From assembly GCA_011742915.1 (NCBI GenBank), contig JAAQTN010000041.1, positions 1 to 48,651 of the forward strand: 48,651 nucleotides of DNA. Reading direction: 5' to 3'. This document shows, piece by piece, positions 1 through 7,959 of the stretch. The translations under genes and the position numbers were made by a program. The number at the start of each line of letters is the position of its first letter. Position 1 is the first letter of the stretch. This stretch comes from Billgrantia desiderata. GTDB taxonomy: Bacteria; Pseudomonadota; Gammaproteobacteria; Pseudomonadales; Halomonadaceae. The notes beneath the pieces are model-generated. The model made no database searches. It had not been told where the DNA came from and was given only the letters and a program-made list of their open reading frames with translations.

Positions 1-77
1 TCATGAACCGCCGTATACCGAACGGTACGTACGGTGGTGTGGGAGGGCGCCGGGGGTGACCCCGGCCCCTACCCGAT
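1..77 (+). mobile_element. 3' end of a group II intron (domains V and VI)
   Basis: Positions 7-15 pair with 30-38, leaving a two-base bulge at 28-29, and 16-19 pair with 24-27 around a four-base loop. This is a domain V shape, with a CGC-type triad at 9-11 including a G.U pair (10-35). Positions 41-55 fold with 60-74 around a GTGA tetraloop and leave A71 bulged as the expected branch point. The intron would end near T77, about seven bases past A71. The reverse transcriptase and domains I-IV lie outside the window. The class is uncertain; the CGC triad resembles group IIC. Confidence 0.8.
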
Positions 78-373
78 CGCCAGGCATGGCGCGCAGCGCC
101 TGACTGGTGCTGTTCCCGAGGGTGGTGCCTCGGGGTGACTTGGGGGTGAAAGACGGGATGGGTCACCAGACGTCAGCAGAGGCCATAGTAAGTGCCGACT
201 CACCCCGGCACCAAGGGCCGAACATGAAGAGCCGCGAGTAGGTGATGACGTCTCGAGGATCGATCATGAAGACAGACAATGGGCTTGTCCGCGCCACGCC
301 GGCAGGGAACGCCCCAGGGCGGGCCACTCAGCCCGCTGCTGGCGGTACCGCCGCGCCCAGCTCCCTGGTTGAC
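78..373 (+). mobile_element. Probable truncated 5' half of a second group II intron copy
   Basis: Directly after the first intron end, the sequence has wording I recognise from leaders upstream of bacterial group II intron reverse transcriptases: a GTGACTTGGGGGTGAAA block near 135-150, GTCAGCAGAGGCCATAGTA near 172-190, and GGGCCGAACATGAAG near 217-231. From 266 the reading frame reads MKTDNGLVRATPAGNAPG, typical of the start of such a maturase/RT. No RT domain follows; after about 373 the frame becomes adhesin. This suggests a tandem second copy cut by a deletion running from inside its ORF into the adhesin. Recognition is from memory of such leaders, so an alignment would decide it. Confidence 0.6.
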
Positions 374-1039
374 GGCAGCCTGTTCATCACGGCTAAGCTG
401 GGCACCTATATCGATTATATCGACCTGATGCCTGGCAGCAGTACGACGGTGCGCATCACCTCGATCTCCACCTTCAGCATGGATGATAGCGCACCCAAGA
501 ACCTGGGCTTCGGCTTCATCGTGACCGATGCAGATGGCGACAGCGCTTCCGGCTCCCTCGGTATCGTGGTCCAGAATGGCCAGGTAGTGAACGGCGATGC
601 CGGCAACAACGTGCTGTTCGGTGGCGCCGGGGCACAGGTGCTGAGCGGCGGCGATGGTAAAGACATCCTCATCGGTGGTGCCGGTAACGACACCCTGATT
701 GGCGGCGAAGGAGACGACGTGTTCCAGTGGAACTTCGGCGATCAGGGAGGCGTGGGAAGTGCCGCCCATGACGTGGTGAAGGACTTCAGTCTTGGCATCA
801 ACACGCTCGACCTGGCCGACCTGCTGCAAGGTGAAGCGGCAGAAACCATCGACAGCTTCATCTTCGCTGCGCAAGAGGGCTCCAGTACCGTACTCTATGT
901 CAACCACGAGGGCAGCATCGGCGCAAACGGCAGCAACGCCACTCAGGTCATCGTGCTCGAGAACTTCAACATGAACGACCAAGGGTCGGCGGAGTTCCTC
1001 AAGGGGCTGCTCGATAGTGGCCAGCTGCACATCGACTAG
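266..1039 (+). CDS. RTX/type I secretion adhesin C-terminal tail fused to an intron-ORF start
   Basis: The product is 257 residues. About residues 1-36 look like the N-terminus of a group II intron maturase; the rest is the end of a large repeat adhesin. The adhesin part has a VTDADGDSASGSL segment near residues 85-100, then glycine/aspartate nonapeptide repeats (GGDGKD, GGAGND, GGEGDD) that bind calcium, then a hydrophobic-polar C-terminus of the kind recognised by type I secretion systems. ATG 266 has AGGA six bases upstream; GTG 242 and ATG 245 are in-frame alternatives. Adjacent lapD and lapG, on the other strand, control adhesins ending in just such a tail, so this is probably the stump of a LapA-like gene. 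The N-terminal retention and cleavage region is missing here, and whether the fragment works is unknown. Confidence 0.75.
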   Translation: MKTDNGLVRATPAGNAPGRATQPAAGGTAAPSSLVDGSLFITAKLGTYIDYIDLMPGSSTTVRITSISTFSMDDSAPKNLGFGFIVTDADGDSASGSLGIVVQNGQVVNGDAGNNVLFGGAGAQVLSGGDGKDILIGGAGNDTLIGGEGDDVFQWNFGDQGGVGSAAHDVVKDFSLGINTLDLADLLQGEAAETIDSFIFAAQEGSSTVLYVNHEGSIGANGSNATQVIVLENFNMNDQGSAEFLKGLLDSGQLHID

Positions 1040-1070
1040 TCGTCCGACTGGCTGATGAGAGGGTAGCCTG

Positions 1071-1105
1071 CGCCCTGCCTGGAGACACCGGGCAGGGCGT
1101 TTGTT
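1071..1105 (+). terminator. Rho-independent terminator after the adhesin tail
   Basis: A nine-base stem (1071-1079 with 1091-1099) is followed by TTTGTT, 31 bases after the adhesin stop codon. Confidence 0.75.
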
Positions 1106-1137
1106 AATCTAGGTAAAGCCTTTCAAGAGACACTCCC

Positions 1138-1470
1138 ATGTACATCAAGCGTAATGAGTCAGGGCAGGTCGTACAGGTCAGCCGTGAGGCAACGGCAGAG
1201 TGCCGCGAGTTCGTACCGCCTTGCTCCCCCGAGCTGCAGGAGTTCGTCTCCGAAGGGGGAGATGACGTCGACAACCTGGCACTGTCGAAGTCCGACCTGG
1301 CGTTCGTGCGCGTACTCGAGGACGTGATCAACGTATTGATGGACAAGGGCGTGATCAGCTTTACCGATCTGCCCGAGCCGGCTCAGCAGAAGCTGCTGGA
1401 GCGTCAGTCTTTGCGCAAGCGCAGGAACAGCATCGGCCTGATGTCGGATACCGACAACGACATCATCTGA
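1138..1470 (+). CDS. Small conserved protein, often labelled tryptophan synthase beta-like
   Basis: This is a 110-residue soluble, acidic protein with no signal peptide or membrane segment. It resembles a small family in Pseudomonas and Halomonas that databases call 'tryptophan synthase subunit beta like'. It is far too short for TrpB and shows no PLP-binding site, so that name should not be read as a function. The middle (about residues 50-85, with LAFVRVLEDVINVLMDKGVI and TDLPEPAQQKLL) is predicted helical and is the recognisable core. It has its own space after the adhesin terminator and converges on lapD. Its position in a c-di-GMP/adhesin locus is suggestive, but no function can be assigned. 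Confidence 0.7.
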   Translation: MYIKRNESGQVVQVSREATAECREFVPPCSPELQEFVSEGGDDVDNLALSKSDLAFVRVLEDVINVLMDKGVISFTDLPEPAQQKLLERQSLRKRRNSIGLMSDTDNDII

Positions 1471-1502
1471 GCCCAGATTCTCTGAGCCCAGACGCATTGA
1501 AG

Positions 1503-1531
1503 CATGAGGCCGGCGATTTGCCGGCCTCATG
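1503..1531. terminator. Hairpin between convergent genes
   Basis: A perfect 12-base stem (1503-1514 with 1520-1531) with a five-base loop lies between the stop codons of the 1138 gene and lapD. It has no clear T-run on either side, so it may terminate both strands weakly or protect transcript ends. Confidence 0.5.
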
Positions 1532-1554
1532 TCGTGTCGGGTGTAGCTGGTGGA

Positions 1555-3468
1555 TCAGGTGTCGCCTGCGTGATGCCGGATACCCGGTCCCGTCACACCA
1601 TCGAGCCCCAGCTCGAACAGCACCTTTGCCGCATCCTGGCTCTCCACGCCCTCGGCGAAGGTGAGAATGCCCAGTGAGTGGGCCAGCGTTGCCATGCCTC
1701 TCAGCAGGCTCTGCTGATCGCTGCGGCTTTCCACCTCCTGGCTCAAAGCGGCTTCGATCTTCATGAAGCTCAGGCCCAAATCCTGCAGCCCCTCGATCTT
1801 GCCGAACTGGGTGCCGACATGCTCCAGGCCCACCTTGCAGCCCAGGCCCAGCAGGGCGTGGCACAGGGTCCGCAGCGCCTGGGGCTGTTGCAGTGCGACG
1901 GATTGAGGCAGCTCGAACCACAGCTTGTCGGCAATACTCTGGTGCGCCTGAATGCGGGAAAGCAGCTCGCCGACGAAGTGCCCGTCGCCCAGTGACTCCG
2001 CCGAGAGATTGACGGCCACCGCCTTGCCGCTGGATTCGACATCGGTAAGTGCCGCCGAAACGACGGCCAGATCGAGGGTGGGAGCCATGGCCAGGCGCGA
2101 CACCCAGGGCAGGAAGACACCCGCTGGCCGCCATTCGCCCTTCAAGCGCAGGCGCGATGGCACCTCGAAGTGGATCAGCCTGCCGTGGGCATCGAGCACC
2201 GGGTAGTGAGCCAGGAACACGCCTTGCGCCAACGCTTCCGCGAGCGCCTGACGCCATTCGTCATGACGTGTATAGAGCACGCTGCTGGCGGGTTGGTCGA
2301 CGATCTCCTGGCCGTTCAGGCCGCGCGTTTCCGCCGCGGCCAGGGCGCCGTCGAGGCTGGCGAGCAGCTCGGCCTGACTCTCGCCCTGGCTGTACTGACG
2401 CAGCGCGGAAGCCAGCGAAGTGTCGACGCTCTGCTCGGCGCTGAGACTCTCCAGATGCTGCTGAAGCGTCTTGCCCAGCTTCTGTAGATCATGATGACGC
2501 GGCAGGATCATGCCGAAATCGCTGCCGTTGAGTCGTCCCACCGTGCCGTGGCCGTGGCTGCGAGCCAACTGCTCGAGACGACGCGCCAGTTGAGCGAGCA
2601 GGGCGTCCGTGGCGACATGGCCGAGCTGCTGATTGAGTTCGGCAAGACGTGCCACGCGCACCATGACCAGTGCTCCGCTGGCATCGTCCTTCTCGCTCTT
2701 GAGATGAGCCTGCAACTGGTTGAGGAAGGGCGCCCGGGTGAGCGTATCGGTAACCGGGTCGTGCTGCATACGCCGACGTAGCTGGTCGAGCTTGTCGCTC
2801 TCCTCGCCGAGCATCTGGCGTACCGCCTGGGAGAGCTGGTTCATGGCCTGGACCACCTCACGCAGTTCGCGTGTACGCGGCTCGTTGGCCACCATGAAGC
2901 GCCGCTGGCCGATGGCCTGGGCCTGGCTCACCACGTCGCGCAGCGGACGTCGAATGGTGCGTACGATCCAGGCCGCCAGCAGCAGACTGATGGCGCCGGC
3001 GATGGCGAACCAGCCGGCCAGTTCCAGCGTACTGCGCCACAGCGAACGGTAGGCGAAGCTGTGCTGGCTGGCCAGCTCCAGGGTGCCGTACTGCTGCCAG
3101 CCATCCTGAACCACGGCCCGACCGGGCGGCACCTCGAAGCGCACCAGGTTCACGAACCAGCCCGGCACATCGTCGATATGCTCACCGGCAGTGCGCTCGT
3201 CGATGATCTCGCCCTGAGGGTCGTACAGCGCGATGCGCTGGTAGTGGCCAGTATCGAACTGAGCCGCCAGCAGCAGCTCCAGAATCACCGGATCCTTTTC
3301 GATCTGGCTCATCGAAAGCGCCAGTGCATTGGCGTTGTCGTTGTTCTTGATCTGGACTTCCTGCTCGATGTAGTGGCGGCTGCTCGTCACGCCGATGAGC
3401 AGGCTGCCCACGAAGGCCAGCAGCAGCAACACCGCGATGGTCAACCAGAGTTGCTTGATCAGTGACAT
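1555..3468 (-). CDS. lapD: LapD-like c-di-GMP receptor (periplasmic sensor-HAMP-GGDEF-EAL)
   Basis: The product is 637 residues. An N-terminal membrane helix (about 5-27), a periplasmic LapD/MoxY-type domain (about 28-145) and a second helix (about 149-170) lead into HAMP, then GGDEF and EAL domains. Both catalytic signatures are degenerate: the GGDEF site reads NGSDF (314-318) and the EAL site reads FEV in the HFEVPSR segment. The protein should therefore bind c-di-GMP rather than make or break it. In Pseudomonas fluorescens, c-di-GMP-loaded LapD sequesters the protease LapG and keeps LapA on the surface; the same role is inferred here from the adjacent lapG and adhesin tail. It lies 85 bases downstream of lapG in the same direction, probably as one operon. 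The call rests on domain order and context. Confidence 0.9.
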   Translation of the reverse strand: MSLIKQLWLTIAVLLLLAFVGSLLIGVTSSRHYIEQEVQIKNNDNANALALSMSQIEKDPVILELLLAAQFDTGHYQRIALYDPQGEIIDERTAGEHIDDVPGWFVNLVRFEVPPGRAVVQDGWQQYGTLELASQHSFAYRSLWRSTLELAGWFAIAGAISLLLAAWIVRTIRRPLRDVVSQAQAIGQRRFMVANEPRTRELREVVQAMNQLSQAVRQMLGEESDKLDQLRRRMQHDPVTDTLTRAPFLNQLQAHLKSEKDDASGALVMVRVARLAELNQQLGHVATDALLAQLARRLEQLARSHGHGTVGRLNGSDFGMILPRHHDLQKLGKTLQQHLESLSAEQSVDTSLASALRQYSQGESQAELLASLDGALAAAETRGLNGQEIVDQPASSVLYTRHDEWRQALAEALAQGVFLAHYPVLDAHGRLIHFEVPSRLRLKGEWRPAGVFLPWVSRLAMAPTLDLAVVSAALTDVESSGKAVAVNLSAESLGDGHFVGELLSRIQAHQSIADKLWFELPQSVALQQPQALRTLCHALLGLGCKVGLEHVGTQFGKIEGLQDLGLSFMKIEAALSQEVESRSDQQSLLRGMATLAHSLGILTFAEGVESQDAAKVLFELGLDGVTGPGIRHHAGDT

Positions 3469-3553
3469 GTCTTCGTTCCCCCGGGGAATGGATGCCCTCG
3501 TTCATCCTGCTGCGGGGCATGTGTCGCTCTTGTAGGCGGTTCGTTTTTCTTCG

Positions 3554-4276
3554 TCATCCCATGAATCCCTGCTGTTCCATACGCTCGATCACACTGCGCC
3601 AGCGTGACAGACGTGCCACCGGATCGGCCCGCGACTGGGTCGAGCCGCCGGCCCACAGGCCGTCGCTGTTGAAGCTGAACACTGGGTCCAGGTCGGTACG
3701 CTGCGTGGCGGGAGTGATGGAAGGCACCAGATTGTCGAGTACCAGCGGCACGGCGGAAGGCGTCTCGTAATACCCCAGCACCATGTGTGCCTGAACGATC
3801 TGGCTGCGGCCTATACGCGCACGAACGTAGATCATGCGCAGGCGCGAGCCGGGAACACCAAGCTCCTTCAAGGTGACGTACTTGGCGATCGAGTAATCCT
3901 CGCAGTCGCCCTGACCCTTGCCCATGGTCTCGAGTGGGGTTGCCCAGTGGTCTTCGGCGCCCCAGTTGTCGATATCGTCGACCCAGCGTACCCGCCGGTT
4001 GAAGAAATCGTTCACTTCGCGCAACTGAGTGTCGAGATCGGCACCGCGCAGCCGGTCCAACAGGGAAAACCAATCCGCGAGAATCGCAAGTCCGGAATTG
4101 CCATACAGACGTTGCATACTGTTACGCAGGCGGGCACGGTCGATGCGCGCCTCGAGTGACGCAGGAGAGAGGCCCAACCCAGCGGCAAGCAGCAGCCCTG
4201 CCAGGCCAGCGATGAAGCGGCGGCGGCTGGGTCTGAGAAGCGAACTTGAGCCATGTGGGGCAGGGCGATGCGTCAT
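3554..4276 (-). CDS. lapG: LapG-like periplasmic cysteine protease (BTLCP family)
   Basis: With the start at 4276 the product has 240 residues. Residues 12-41 form an export signal with an arginine-rich SRRRFIAG motif before the hydrophobic stretch, resembling a twin-arginine signal. The transglutaminase-like protease core carries the expected triad: Cys124 in GDCEDY, His163 in QAHMVLGYY and Asp180 in LVLDN. LapG enzymes cut LapA-type adhesins near their N-terminus when c-di-GMP is low and need calcium. The gene precedes lapD. An upstream in-frame ATG at 4423 would add 49 residues that look unlike a protein N-terminus and would put the signal peptide inside the protein, so 4276 is preferred although no strong ribosome site precedes it. 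Confidence 0.88.
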   Translation of the reverse strand: MTHRPAPHGSSSLLRPSRRRFIAGLAGLLLAAGLGLSPASLEARIDRARLRNSMQRLYGNSGLAILADWFSLLDRLRGADLDTQLREVNDFFNRRVRWVDDIDNWGAEDHWATPLETMGKGQGDCEDYSIAKYVTLKELGVPGSRLRMIYVRARIGRSQIVQAHMVLGYYETPSAVPLVLDNLVPSITPATQRTDLDPVFSFNSDGLWAGGSTQSRADPVARLSRWRSVIERMEQQGFMG

Positions 4277-4512
4277 CGGGCGCGCCGAAAGCGTGTTAAG
4301 GAATGTAAGCCATGAAGCCAGTATAGAGGAGTGATAACGGCAACACGATAGGTATGAGAGTTTTAAGAAGCTGGGTGTTTGTAGGATATTGCCGACAATT
4401 TGCGTCAGCCATCGTCGCTTCATGCATCTACCGCCTTGTGTCTTCGTGTCGCATGCGTAACCTTGCGTTTCTTATCCTGCTTTTTCATCAGGTTGCCGAA
4501 AGGAACGCGCGT

Positions 4513-6636
4513 ATGGCCGATGCAACTGGATTGCAATTCACCCTCGATCTCGCCGGGGTCGACAGCGCCGAACTGGTGGTGATCGACTTCACCCTGGAGG
4601 AAGCGCTCTCGCAGCCCTTCCACCTCGAGGTGCGTTTCGCCAGCCGCGACGGCAGCCTCTCCGCCACCGAGCTGCTCGACCGCCCGGTGAGCCTGACGAT
4701 CTGGCAGGACGGCGAGGTGCTGCGCCGGGTGCATGCTATCGTCAGCGAGTTCGGTCGCGGCGACCGCGGCCATCGCCGTACCCTCTACTCCCTGGTCGCC
4801 CGCCCGGCGCTGTGGCGCCTCGACCTGCGCCACAACTCGCGCATCTTCCAGGAGGTCTCGCCGCTCACCGTGCTCAACACCCTGTGCGACGAGCGTGGCC
4901 TCACCGACGTCGCCTTCGCCGTCACCCGCGAACTGCCGGAACGAGAGTTCCTCGTGCAGTACCGGGAAACCGATCTCGCCTTCGTCGAGCGCCTGGCCGC
5001 CGAAGAGGGCCTGTTCTACTTCCACGAGTTCGAAGACGCGCCGAACGGCGCCCATCGCCTGGTCTTCGCCGACGCCCCCCAGACCCTGGCCCACCTGGGC
5101 GAGCGCACCTACCACGGCCGTGCCGGTGGCACCCCGCCGAGCCGCCACGTGCGCAAGCTCCAGCAGCTCGCCCGGGTCGCCCCGGCCTCGGTCACGCTCA
5201 AGGACTACTCGTTCAAGAACCCCGGCTATTCACAGCTACATCAGGCCCAGCTTCCCGAGCACGACGCAGAGTGGTTGGGAGAACATGCCCAGCGGGCCGT
5301 CGTTGATAAAGGGTACGAACACTACGACTACCCCGGGCGCTACAAGGCCGACGCCTCCGGCGACGCCTTCACCCGCATCCGCCTCGAACACCTCAGAAGC
5401 GGCGCCCTGACCTGCGCCGCCGAGAGCGACCTGCCCGAGCTCGCCCCCGGGGTCAAGTTCACCCTCACCGACCACGACCTCAGTGAGCTCAACCGCGACT
5501 GGCAGGTGGTCAAGGTCAAGCACACCGGCAGCCAGCCCCAGGCCCTGGAAGAGGACGGCGTCACCCAGAGCGACGCGGCGGGTTTAGGCCAGATGACCAA
5601 GTTCGACAACGAACTGATTCTCACCCCCGCCGACCGCGCCTGGCGCCCACAGCCCAACGCCAAGCCCTGTGTCGACGGCCCGCAGATCGCCTGCGTCGTC
5701 GGCCCCGAAGGCGAAGAGATTTATTGCGACGAGCACGGCCGGGTCAAGGTCCAGTTCCCCTGGGATCGTTATGCCGAGCCGAATGAAACGGCGAGTGCCT
5801 GGGTGCGCGTCTCCCAGGGCTGGGCCGGCGGCGGCTACGGTAGCATGGCGATACCCCGGATTGGGCATGAGGTAGTGGTATCCTTCCTCGAGGGCGATCC
5901 GGATCAACCGCTGATCACCGGGCGCACCTACCACGCCGTCAACACGCCGCCCTACGCGCTGCCCGAGCACAAGACGCGTACCGTCATCCGCACCCAGAGT
6001 CACAAAGGCGAAGGATTTAACGAGCTTCGCTTCGAGGACCAGGCCGGCGAAGAGCAGATCTGGCTGCACGCCCAGAAAGACCTGGAGCTGCTGACCAACA
6101 ACGACCGCACCGAAGAGATCGGCAACGACAGCTTCCTCACCGTGCACCACGACCGCATCGGTGAGATCCACGCCGACGATCACCACACCGTGCGCGGCGA
6201 GCGCCATGAGCAAACCGTCGCCAACCAGCACCTCACGGTACAGGGCACCCTGCACGTCAAGGCCGGCCAGGCCTGGCTCAGCGAATGCGGCCGCGAACTG
6301 CACATCAAGGCCGGCCACAAGGTGGTGCTCGAAGCCGGCAGCGAAATGACCCTCAATGCCGGCGGCAGCTTCCTCAAGCTCGACGGCGGCGGCGTCACCC
6401 TAGTCGGCCCCAAGGTCAAGATCAACGCCGGAGGCAGCCCCGGCTCGGGCTCCGGCCAGGCAGTGGAGACGCCGCTGCTGCCGGGCAGGGCAGTGCCGGA
6501 GGTGCATGATAGGATTGAGGGTGTCGCTCATAACGCAACGTTGGCGACTCAGCTCAAAATCCCGGAGGTCTGCGAAGAGTGCTGGAAAAAAGCTGTCGCA
6601 GAAGGGCAATATGCCATTCCGGAGGGTAACGGATGA
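4513..6636 (+). CDS. vgrG: Type VI secretion tip protein VgrG
   Basis: The product is 707 residues. The N-terminal half is the gp27-like domain, the middle (about residues 390-480) the gp5 OB-fold segment ending in the conserved region with EHGRVKVQFPWDRY, and the C-terminal part a DUF2345 beta-helix spike with repeated DxxxxV/I registers. VgrG forms the puncturing tip of the T6SS and carries effectors. ATG 4513 follows AAAGGAA by seven bases; the open frame extends upstream to 4354, but that stretch is atypical. The last 40 or so codons (after about 6505) shift to less GC-rich sequence and end in a CEECWKKA segment seen on VgrGs linked to DUF4123 adaptors. It overlaps the next gene by four bases. 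No other T6SS structural gene is in the window, so this is an orphan vgrG island. Confidence 0.95.
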   Translation: MADATGLQFTLDLAGVDSAELVVIDFTLEEALSQPFHLEVRFASRDGSLSATELLDRPVSLTIWQDGEVLRRVHAIVSEFGRGDRGHRRTLYSLVARPALWRLDLRHNSRIFQEVSPLTVLNTLCDERGLTDVAFAVTRELPEREFLVQYRETDLAFVERLAAEEGLFYFHEFEDAPNGAHRLVFADAPQTLAHLGERTYHGRAGGTPPSRHVRKLQQLARVAPASVTLKDYSFKNPGYSQLHQAQLPEHDAEWLGEHAQRAVVDKGYEHYDYPGRYKADASGDAFTRIRLEHLRSGALTCAAESDLPELAPGVKFTLTDHDLSELNRDWQVVKVKHTGSQPQALEEDGVTQSDAAGLGQMTKFDNELILTPADRAWRPQPNAKPCVDGPQIACVVGPEGEEIYCDEHGRVKVQFPWDRYAEPNETASAWVRVSQGWAGGGYGSMAIPRIGHEVVVSFLEGDPDQPLITGRTYHAVNTPPYALPEHKTRTVIRTQSHKGEGFNELRFEDQAGEEQIWLHAQKDLELLTNNDRTEEIGNDSFLTVHHDRIGEIHADDHHTVRGERHEQTVANQHLTVQGTLHVKAGQAWLSECGRELHIKAGHKVVLEAGSEMTLNAGGSFLKLDGGGVTLVGPKVKINAGGSPGSGSGQAVETPLLPGRAVPEVHDRIEGVAHNATLATQLKIPEVCEECWKKAVAEGQYAIPEGNG

Positions 6637-7496
6637 GCGGTCGCTGGATTCCAAGCGTATGGCTGGATGCAACGCCGCCCAATAATCTGAAGCGTTACGC
6701 GCTGATCGAACTTGCTGTTCTAGCGCCAGCAGTACGCACCACTCTTTTCGAAATATACGCAGGAAAGAGTGATTACTGGCCTCTAATCGATGACGATGCT
6801 CAGCTTCATCTGAAGCGTGAAGGCCCATGGCTGCTTGAAGTCAACGACGCTCACCTAAGCGCATGGCACAACCTCGAAGCCATACACTGTGCTCTGCATG
6901 CGTGGCTCGAGAGCGAGCTTGAAGGGGCGCAACTAGCTCTTCAGCTAGCTCCAGGCATGGTGGTCGAAAATCCTGAGGGAGCGCGCGCGCTGCTACGCTT
7001 TTATCTGCCCGAGGCTATCGAACAGCTGTATGCATCAGCGCCAGAGGAGTGCCGTGATGGGTTGTTTGGCAGCGTCCAACGTTGGTGGTACCGCAATGAG
7101 GAGAAGGAGTGGGCTGCGCTGGATGGTTTGCCAAGGGTAGACTTCCCCAAACCATGGTCACTAAAGGTCAATCATGAGCTTTGGATATCCTTACACGGGG
7201 AAGCTGAAGTTATGGCCCTAACGGCAGAGCTGCTTGAAACCACTCCTGATATCTTTGGAAATGTCTGCGATTGTGAGCGGCCCCGCCTGGTTGGACAGGT
7301 GTTAGAAAAGGCTGACTTTCATGGCTTGACGCGTCGGTCAGACCGACGAACTTATGCTTATCTGCAGCTAAGCCGAGGAGATTCCGTTTGGCAGGAGGAA
7401 GGTATGCATAATTTATTACAACAAGCCGCAAGCGGGGATGTGCCGCTATTAGAGCTCCTTGAGAAGAGTTATGGAGAATCGTCTGATGCTGGCTAA
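6633..7496 (+). CDS. DUF4123-type T6SS effector adaptor
   Basis: The product is 287 residues and starts inside the vgrG stop codon (ATGA overlap), implying coupled translation. It matches DUF4123 proteins in size, position and features: an N-terminal ALIELAVLAP-like strand, PWLLEV, and RFYLPEAIEQLY. Members of this family load a specific cargo onto the tip of the VgrG encoded beside them (Tap/TEC adaptors). The cargo is presumably the Tle1-like protein two genes downstream. Base composition is clearly lower in GC than vgrG, marking the start of the exchangeable part of the cassette. No signal peptide is seen, consistent with a cytoplasmic chaperone. Confidence 0.85.
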   Translation: MSGRWIPSVWLDATPPNNLKRYALIELAVLAPAVRTTLFEIYAGKSDYWPLIDDDAQLHLKREGPWLLEVNDAHLSAWHNLEAIHCALHAWLESELEGAQLALQLAPGMVVENPEGARALLRFYLPEAIEQLYASAPEECRDGLFGSVQRWWYRNEEKEWAALDGLPRVDFPKPWSLKVNHELWISLHGEAEVMALTAELLETTPDIFGNVCDCERPRLVGQVLEKADFHGLTRRSDRRTYAYLQLSRGDSVWQEEGMHNLLQQAASGDVPLLELLEKSYGESSDAG

Positions 7497-7959
7497 TTTT
7501 GTTATTAGACGCTTCTTTCGTCTGGTACCTATTTGGTTACAGATTGCTTTGGTGGGTGGAGTCATCGCTATTGTGTCTTGGCAGAGCGTTCTCTCTCCCT
7601 CGGTGAGTGGTAGTATTGCAGGCTACAATCACACTGATCGACCTATTTTCCGATTTTGGGTCAACGATAACTACGGTGGAAATATAACGGCTCAATCGTG
7701 GGGTGGAACGACCTGCTGCTGGTCTTTCAAAGGCAGCACTGTGGAAGTGGTTTGGATCCTCAGTATGACTGGTGAACAAGAACGGGCCGGCATTCAGTCT
7801 GAGCAACACAGCATAACACTACCCATGCCTGAGCATTCTCGTGGGGACCAATACTTACACGTTCACTTTCTGCCTGACAATAAAGTCGATCTTGTCTGGA
7901 GCGAAAACGTTAGATCTCCCAAGTTCAACCAGTACAGCCGGAGTTTTCAGAATGATTGA
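7471..7959 (+). CDS. DUF3304-like membrane-anchored protein, possible immunity protein
   Basis: The product is 162 residues. One hydrophobic segment near the N-terminus (about residues 18-36, WLQIALVGGVIAIVSW) is followed by a periplasmic-type domain with GYNHTDRPIFRFWVND and a GGTTCCWSF double-cysteine motif that I recognise as DUF3304. The start overlaps the DUF4123 gene by 26 bases and the end overlaps the Tle1-like gene by eight. ATG 7471 is chosen; ATG 7486 with GGAG upstream and TTG 7459 are alternatives. A membrane-tethered periplasmic protein encoded directly before a lipase-type effector fits an immunity protein acting where the effector attacks. That role is inferred from position, not shown by sequence. 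Confidence 0.75.
   Translation: MENRLMLANFVIRRFFRLVPIWLQIALVGGVIAIVSWQSVLSPSVSGSIAGYNHTDRPIFRFWVNDNYGGNITAQSWGGTTCCWSFKGSTVEVVWILSMTGEQERAGIQSEQHSITLPMPEHSRGDQYLHVHFLPDNKVDLVWSENVRSPKFNQYSRSFQND

Noticed and set aside
200..1030. A 276-codon minus-strand open frame over the intron/adhesin region
   Set aside because: It runs opposite a clear RTX repeat region and has no recognisable domain.
1138..1470. Tryptophan synthase beta subunit
   Set aside because: The product is only 110 residues without a PLP site; the name used in databases is misleading.
4354..4512. An N-terminal extension of VgrG by 53 residues
   Set aside because: The added residues are unlike VgrG, there is no ribosome site, and a good one precedes ATG 4513.
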